Below, piece after piece: positions 59,601-64,000 of a stretch of 64,000 bases of DNA. Numbering within the stretch: position 1 is the stretch's first letter; every line of letters begins with the position of its first letter. A model generated the notes under the pieces. It was given only the letters and a program-made list of their open reading frames with translations. It did not search any database and was not told the origin of the DNA. Source of the DNA: Megascapheus bottae (Eukaryota; Chordata; Mammalia; Rodentia; Geomyidae); contig JANJXV010000016.1 of the NCBI GenBank assembly GCA_024803745.1, forward strand, positions 44,359,263 to 44,423,262, in the 5' to 3' direction. A program made the position numbers and the translations under genes.

Positions 59601-61688
59601 CTGTTCACCAGTGCACCACGCTCTTCAATAACACACACAGCCTGCAGGACAGCATCGTGGGACTGTTCACCAGTGCACCACGCTCTTCAATAACACACCG
59701 AGCCTGCATGACAGCATCGTGGGACTGTTCACCACTGCACCACGTTCCTCAATAACACACAGAGCCTGCATGACACCATCGTGGGAATGTTCATCAGTGT
59801 ACCACGTTCTTCAATAACACACAGAGCCTGCATGACAGCATCGTGGGACTGTTCACCAGTGCACCACGTTCTTCAATAACACACAGAGCCTGCATGACAC
59901 CATCGTGGGAATGTTCACCAGTGCACCACGCTCTTCAATAACACACAGAGCCTGCATGACAGCATCGTGGGACTGTTCACCAGTGCACCACGATCCTCAA
60001 TAACACACACAGCCTGCATGACAGCATCGTGGGACTGTTCACCAATGCACCACGCTCTTCAATAACACACACAGCCTGCATGACAGCATCGTGGGACTGT
60101 TCACCAGTGCACCACGCTCTTCAATAACACACAGAGCCTGCATGACAGCATCGTGGGACTGTTCACCAGTGCACCACGCTCTTCAATAACACACAGAGCC
60201 TGCATGACACCATCGTGGGACTGTTCACCAGTGCACCACGCTCTTCAATAACACACACAGCCTACATGACAGCATCGTGGGACTGTTCATCAGTGCACCA
60301 CGCTCTTCAATAACACACACAGCCTACATGACAGCATCGTGGGACTGTTCACCAGTGCACCACGCTCTTCAATAACACACAGAGCCTGCATGACACCATC
60401 GTGGGACTGTTCATCAGTGCACCACGCTCTTCAATAACACACACAGCCTACATGACAGCATCGTGGGACTGTTCACCAGTGCACCACGCTCTTCAATAAC
60501 ACACAGAGCCTGCATGACACCATCGTGGGACTGTTCACCAGTTCACCACGCTCTTCAATAACACACAGAGCCTGCATGACAGCATCGTGGGACTGTTCAC
60601 CAGTGCACCACGCTCTTCAATAACACACAGAGCCTGCATGACAGCATCGTGGGACTGTTCACCAGTGCACCACGCTCTTCAATAACACACAGAGCCTGCA
60701 TGACAGCATCGTGGGACTGTTCACCAGTACACCACATTCCTCAATTACACACAGAGCCTGCATGACAGCATCGTGGGACTGTTCACCAGTGCACCACGCT
60801 CTTCAATAACACACACAGCCTGCATGACACCATCGTGGGACTGTTCATCAGTGCACCACGCTCTTCAATAACACACAGAGCCTGCATGACAGCATCGTGG
60901 GAATTTTCACCAGTGTACCACGTTCTTCAATAACACACAGAGCCTGCATGACACCATCGTGGGACTGTTCACCAGTGTACCATGTTCTTCAATAACACAC
61001 AGAGCCTGCATGACAGCATCGTGGGAATGTTCACCAGTGCACCATGTTCTTCAATAACACACAGAGCCTGCATGACAGCATCGTGGGACTGTTCACCAGT
61101 GCACCACGCTCTTCAATAACACACAGAGCCTGCATGACAGCATCGTGGGACTGTTCACCAATGCACCACGCTCTTCAATAACACACAGAGCCTGCATGAC
61201 AGCATCGTGGGACTGTTCACCAGTGCACCACATTCCTCAATTACACACAGAGCCTGCATGACAGCATCGTGGGACTGTTCACCAGTGCACCACATTCCTC
61301 AATAACACACAGAGCCTGCATGACAGCATCGTGGGACTGTTCACCAGTGCACCACGCTCTACAATAACACACACAGCCTGCATGACAGCATCGTGGGACT
61401 GTTCACCAGTGCACCACGCTCTTCAATAACACACAGAGCCTGCATGACAGCATCGAGGGACTGTTCACCAGTGCACCACGCTCTTCAGTAACACACACAG
61501 CCTGCATGACAGCATTGAGGGACTGTTCACCAGTGCACCACGCTGTTCAATAACACACAGAGCGTGCATGACACCATCGTGGGAATGTTCACCAGTGCAC
61601 CACATTCCTCAATAACATACAGAGCCTGCCTGACAGCATTGTGGGACTGTTCACCAGTGGACCATGCTCTTCAATAACACACAGAGCC
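50657..61688. repeat. ~11-kb tandem array of a 62-bp unit (~178 copies)
   Basis: The unit has a fixed order: GTGGGACTGTTCACCAGTGC, ACCACGCTCTTCAATAACAC, ACAGAGCCTGCATGACAGCA, then TC. It repeats head-to-tail about 178 times with only small changes. Common variants are CTCT/TTCT, GAGCC/CAGCC, CAGCATC/CACCATC, TTCAATAA/TACAATAA and TTCACC/TTCATC. A few units are 2-4 bp short (for example near 52,200 and 53,185). Edge units are the most diverged (50,657-50,800 and 61,500-61,688). There are no spacers, so it is not a CRISPR array. The unit is not a telomere repeat and I see no CENP-B-box-like motif. It has no credible long coding frame. Copy number assumes that the assembly is correct. Confidence 0.97.
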
Positions 61689-62100
61689 AGGGCGGACACA
61701 CAGTGCGTTTCAGCTTAGGAGTGAGAAGCTGAGAAGTGAGTTTCTGAGAACTATCGTTCTCGTGGGTGGATGATAGTCCCGGGGGTGGCGGAGGAAGCCT
61801 GGGCAATGGAGATGTTGATGGGGTAGGAATACTGCCAGTCCACAGGGCCAGCAGAAGAGGAGAGCCTGGGAGCTGGATAGGAAGGAAGAGAGGGATGTGG
61901 AATGAGCTCCATGTGCCCAGACGCGGTGGTCAGGGCTCATGTCACCCCTGTAGGGCCTTCTGGTCCTCTGGCTGGGTGTGCTGGTGGAGAAAGTCATGGC
62001 ATTCTACCTTGCAGCTGGGACTCACTTCTGTTTGCACATTATTGTTAGCTGTCATTAGCATCTTCACTATTTTATTACTTCTGTACTGAGCAGGCTAGCC
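61689..62100. other. Unique flank of the tandem array, no gene seen
   Basis: The array ends within ACACAGAGCCAGGGCGG. Overlapping frames on both strands without domains. A worn B1-like piece in reverse may span about 62,085-62,140 (CTCAAACCTGTAATCCTCCG). Confidence 0.45.
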
Positions 62101-62140
62101 TCAAACCTGTAATCCTCCGCTTTGTCCTCCCAAAGGTTGG

Positions 62141-62365
62141 GGGCTAGCCACCTCCACACCTAGCCAGTCCACCTCCACACCTAGTCCACACCTAGCCAGG
62201 TCCACCTTCACACCTAGTGCACACCTTACCTGATTCACCACAGCTAGCACACACCTAGCAGGTCTACCTCCACACCTAGCACACACCTAGCAGGTCTACC
62301 TCCACACCTAGCACACACCTAGCAGGTCCACCTCCACACCTAGCACACACCTACCCAGATTCATC
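62141..62365. repeat. ~32-bp CA/CT-rich minisatellite
   Basis: Units of CACCTAGCACACACCTAGCA plus GGTCTACCTCCA, best preserved at 62,240-62,350 (about three to four copies) and shorter or scrambled upstream from 62,141. Unrelated in sequence to the 62-bp array. Confidence 0.9.
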
Positions 62366-62602
62366 ACCACATCTAGCGTACATCTAAAAGGGTCCTTTTC
62401 TTGGCTGCCAAAATAAATCATTTTACTTCTAGAATTCAAGGCAGTTCTAAGTTCTAGTTCTAGACAGAGAGAGGATTTGGGTCCACAGATGAACAATTCA
62501 ACATTGTATGATTTTCCCCAAAATTAATTTGCAGATTTAAACAATTTATTAAAAACCAAAGCTGGAATTTTTTGGGGGTAGAAACTGGCATGCTATGTTT
62601 GT

Positions 62603-62805
62603 CTTTTTTTTTTTTTTTGCCAGTCCTGGGCTTGAGCTCAGGGCCTGAGCACTGTCCTTGGACTTTCTCAAGGCTGGAGCTGTACCCCTTGAGCCTCAGC
62701 ACCACTTGTGGCTTTTTGCTATGTATGTGGGGTACCGAGGAATCGAACCCGGGTTTTTGTGCATGCAAGGCAAGCACTCTACCAGTAGGCCACACTCCCG
62801 GCCCC
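62603..62805 (-). mobile_element. ID-like SINE
   Basis: T-run of 16, then GCCAGTCCTGGGCTTGAGCT through GAGGAATCGAACCCGGGTTT to CACACTCCCGGCCCC. TGTTTGTCTT before and TGTTGGTCTT after look like the target-site duplication with one change. It is the last SINE before the CpG island. Confidence 0.95.
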
Positions 62806-63532
62806 TGTTGGTCTTTATGGGAGAACCATCGCTTCACTAAAAACCCGTTTAAAAAGCACGTGCCTACTTTGTCTTCTAGTTCAGTCACGTGGCGGCTAGC
62901 CCTTGGTTTGGTTTGGTCCTGGCTTGAAGAAGAGCTCGGTGCTGTCGCCGTCCCCTAGCGGACAGTCTCACGAGCAGCACCACGTGGGCTGTGCTGTTGA
63001 GGAAAGTCGTGTACCCTTCACACTTGACATTTTGCGGATGGCCGCAGGCTTCCGGGTTTGTTCTTAAAGAGAGACCCGCAGCGTGGCTCTTCACTGTGTG
63101 CTTGTGAAGAGGCCCACACTGAAGGCAGGGGAGCAGAGAGCGAGGGGGGCCGAGGGCCGAGGGCGTGCAGACCTCCGCCGGCAGGCCCGGGGGTGGACCA
63201 TCACCGGCGCCCCGGGGCCCGGGATCCCGCGCAGACCGGGAGGACAGCACCGTCTGCAAAGTACCGAGCACAAAGAGGCAGCAGCCCGGCGGGCGGGAGG
63301 GCGGCGGGCTGGGCAGGGCGCCTCCCCGGGGTGCCCAGCACACGCGCTCCGGGCCCGGGCCCGCCGGGGGGGGGCTCCGCCGGGACCCGAGGCCGCGGGC
63401 CTGCACCTCGCCGGGCCTGCGGCCGCCTCCCGCCCGCCTCCCCGCGGCCCCCGCGCCCCCGTCCATCACCGGGCTGGCTGACGGGCGCTGCCGTCCACAC
63501 GGGGTGTGGGGGGCCTTCCGGCTCCCCGCGAT

Positions 63533-63580
63533 CGCCGCCGCCGCCGCCGCCGCCTCCGCCGCCGCCGCCGCCGCCGCCGG
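63533..63580. repeat. (GCC)n tract in the likely 5' leader
   Basis: About 15 GCC triplets with one TCC interruption. On the sense strand it would lie upstream of the start codon at 63,863. Confidence 0.9.
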
Positions 63581-63650
63581 GCCGCGCATGCGCGCCGCGC
63601 CGCCCCCGCCCCCACCCCGCGCCCAACGCCCCCGCCGCGGCCCGCGGGCC

Positions 63651-63719
63651 ATGGAACCCGCCGAGGCCGGCGCGGTCCGAGCGCCGCCGCCCGCACGTCC
63701 CGGCGCCGTCGCCCCGTGA
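63651..63719 (+). CDS. Upstream ORF in the 5' leader (22 codons)
   Basis: GGGCCATGG places ATG in a strong initiation context (G at -3, G at +4). The frame encodes a short Pro/Ala-rich peptide starting MEPAEAGAV and stops at 63,717, 143 bases before the main start codon. It is in a different frame from that start. If it lies in the mature leader it would be expected to reduce translation of the main frame. Whether it is transcribed depends on the unknown start site. It might instead be a chance ORF in GC-rich DNA. Confidence 0.4.
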   Translation: MEPAEAGAVRAPPPARPGAVAP

Positions 63720-63738
63720 GCCGGGCGGGCCGGGTCCG

Positions 63739-63792
63739 GCCGCCGCCGCCGCCGCCGCCCGCCCCGCCGCCGCCGCCGCCCGCCCCGCCGGG
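63739..63792. repeat. Second (GCC)n tract
   Basis: GCCGCC runs broken by CCGCCCCG, 70-125 bases upstream of the likely start codon. Confidence 0.9.
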
Positions 63793-63862
63793 GCCGCGCG
63801 TGCGCGCCGGCCGCCCGCCGCCGACCGAGAGCGCGAGTGAGGGGTGGGCCGCCGCCGAGACG

Positions 63863-63917
63863 ATGCCGCGGGGCCGCCCCCCGAAGCCCCGGGACGGCGC
63901 GGCGCGCGGCGACTCCG
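63863..63917 (+). CDS. Likely first coding exon of an unidentified gene, AT-hook-like N-terminus (partial)
   Basis: ATG at 63,863 has A at -3. The frame reads MPRGRPPKPRDGAARGDS and meets a good splice donor, CCG|GTAAGG, at 63,917/63,918, leaving one base of a split codon (55 coding bases). The rest of the gene lies beyond the window. PRGRPPKP matches the core of an AT-hook (Arg-Gly-Arg-Pro flanked by basic residues), a minor-groove DNA-binding motif of chromatin and transcription factors. A nuclear protein is therefore a reasonable inference, but one short motif is weak evidence. An in-frame stop at 63,479 lies upstream with no other in-frame ATG seen between, which supports this start. I do not recognise the gene. 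Position inside a CpG island strengthens the call. Confidence 0.55.
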
Positions 63918-64000
63918 GTAAGGCCCGCGGCGGCCGCCAGGTCCCCGGATGGGCGCGGGGGGCGCCGGGAGCGCCGCGGAGGGCGGGCGGCGGGCGGCGA

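Larger units (their letters stand above)
63100..64000 (+). promoter_or_regulatory. CpG island promoter
   Basis: GC content rises sharply from about 63,120 and stays extreme to the window end, with dense undepleted CpGs. No TATA box is evident. CpG islands mark start sites of most mammalian housekeeping and developmental genes, and here it encloses a plausible first coding exon on the plus strand. The exact start site cannot be read. Activity toward the left (minus strand) is also possible. Confidence 0.9.

Noticed and set aside
50657..61688. CRISPR-like appearance of regularly spaced repeats
   Set aside because: There are no variable spacers: the whole 62-bp unit repeats. The DNA is mammalian, with SINEs and LINEs on both sides.
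62885..63652. 255-codon minus-strand open frame across the CpG island
   Set aside because: Its Ala/Gly/Pro/Arg runs follow from (GCC)n and high GC. It has no domain and runs out of the island into a SINE-flanked region. A divergent transcript is possible but no protein is supported.
63058..63840. 260-codon plus-strand frame in the CpG island
   Set aside because: Proline/alanine-rich low-complexity product of GC-rich sequence. It ends just before the better-supported start codon at 63,863.

Overview
The window is nuclear DNA from a mammal, almost certainly a rodent. Most of it is non-coding sequence crowded with interspersed repeats. Two SINE types recur. One is a ~200-bp tRNA/ID-like element ending in ...CAGGACTGGCAAAAA. 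The other is a ~240-bp dimer with a 7SL/B1-like left half (GGCTCACGCCTGTAATCC) and an ID-like right half. Extended ID-like and B1-dimer SINEs of this kind are known from pocket mice, kangaroo rats and gophers (Geomyoidea), so a geomyoid rodent is my best guess. That is inference from repeat style; no species-specific gene was recognised.

Layout. 1-600: end of an endogenous retrovirus with one LTR. 600-10,000: intergenic DNA with SINEs and microsatellites. 10,300-15,800: decayed gammaretrovirus-like (ERV1) material, with a gag matrix start, two LTR-like segments and a broken env transmembrane end next to a polypurine tract. 15,800-22,000: intergenic DNA, nested SINEs and a 5'-truncated LINE-1 3' end on the plus strand. 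22,000-37,900: mostly unique DNA with a ~31-bp minisatellite and a long polypyrimidine tract. 37,900-39,600: an old LINE-1 on the minus strand carrying a SINE. 39,600-50,650: unique DNA with SINEs and several stretches whose composition suggests conserved regulatory elements.

50,657-61,688 is the outstanding feature: about 11 kb of a 62-bp tandem repeat, about 178 copies, with locally amplified blocks of 10 and 8 units. It is followed by a small 32-bp minisatellite, a SINE, and from about 63,100 a very GC-rich CpG island. The island carries (GCC)n tracts, a short upstream ORF with a good initiation context, and a likely first coding exon (start 63,863, splice donor at 63,918) of a plus-strand gene that runs off the window. 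That exon begins with an AT-hook-like RGRPPKP motif. I do not recognise the gene.

No complete protein-coding gene, tRNA, rRNA or CRISPR array is present. Most open frames come from repeats or high GC content. No operon-like gene cooperation exists here. The functional question is whether the 11-kb array, about 1.5-2 kb upstream of the CpG-island promoter, affects that gene.
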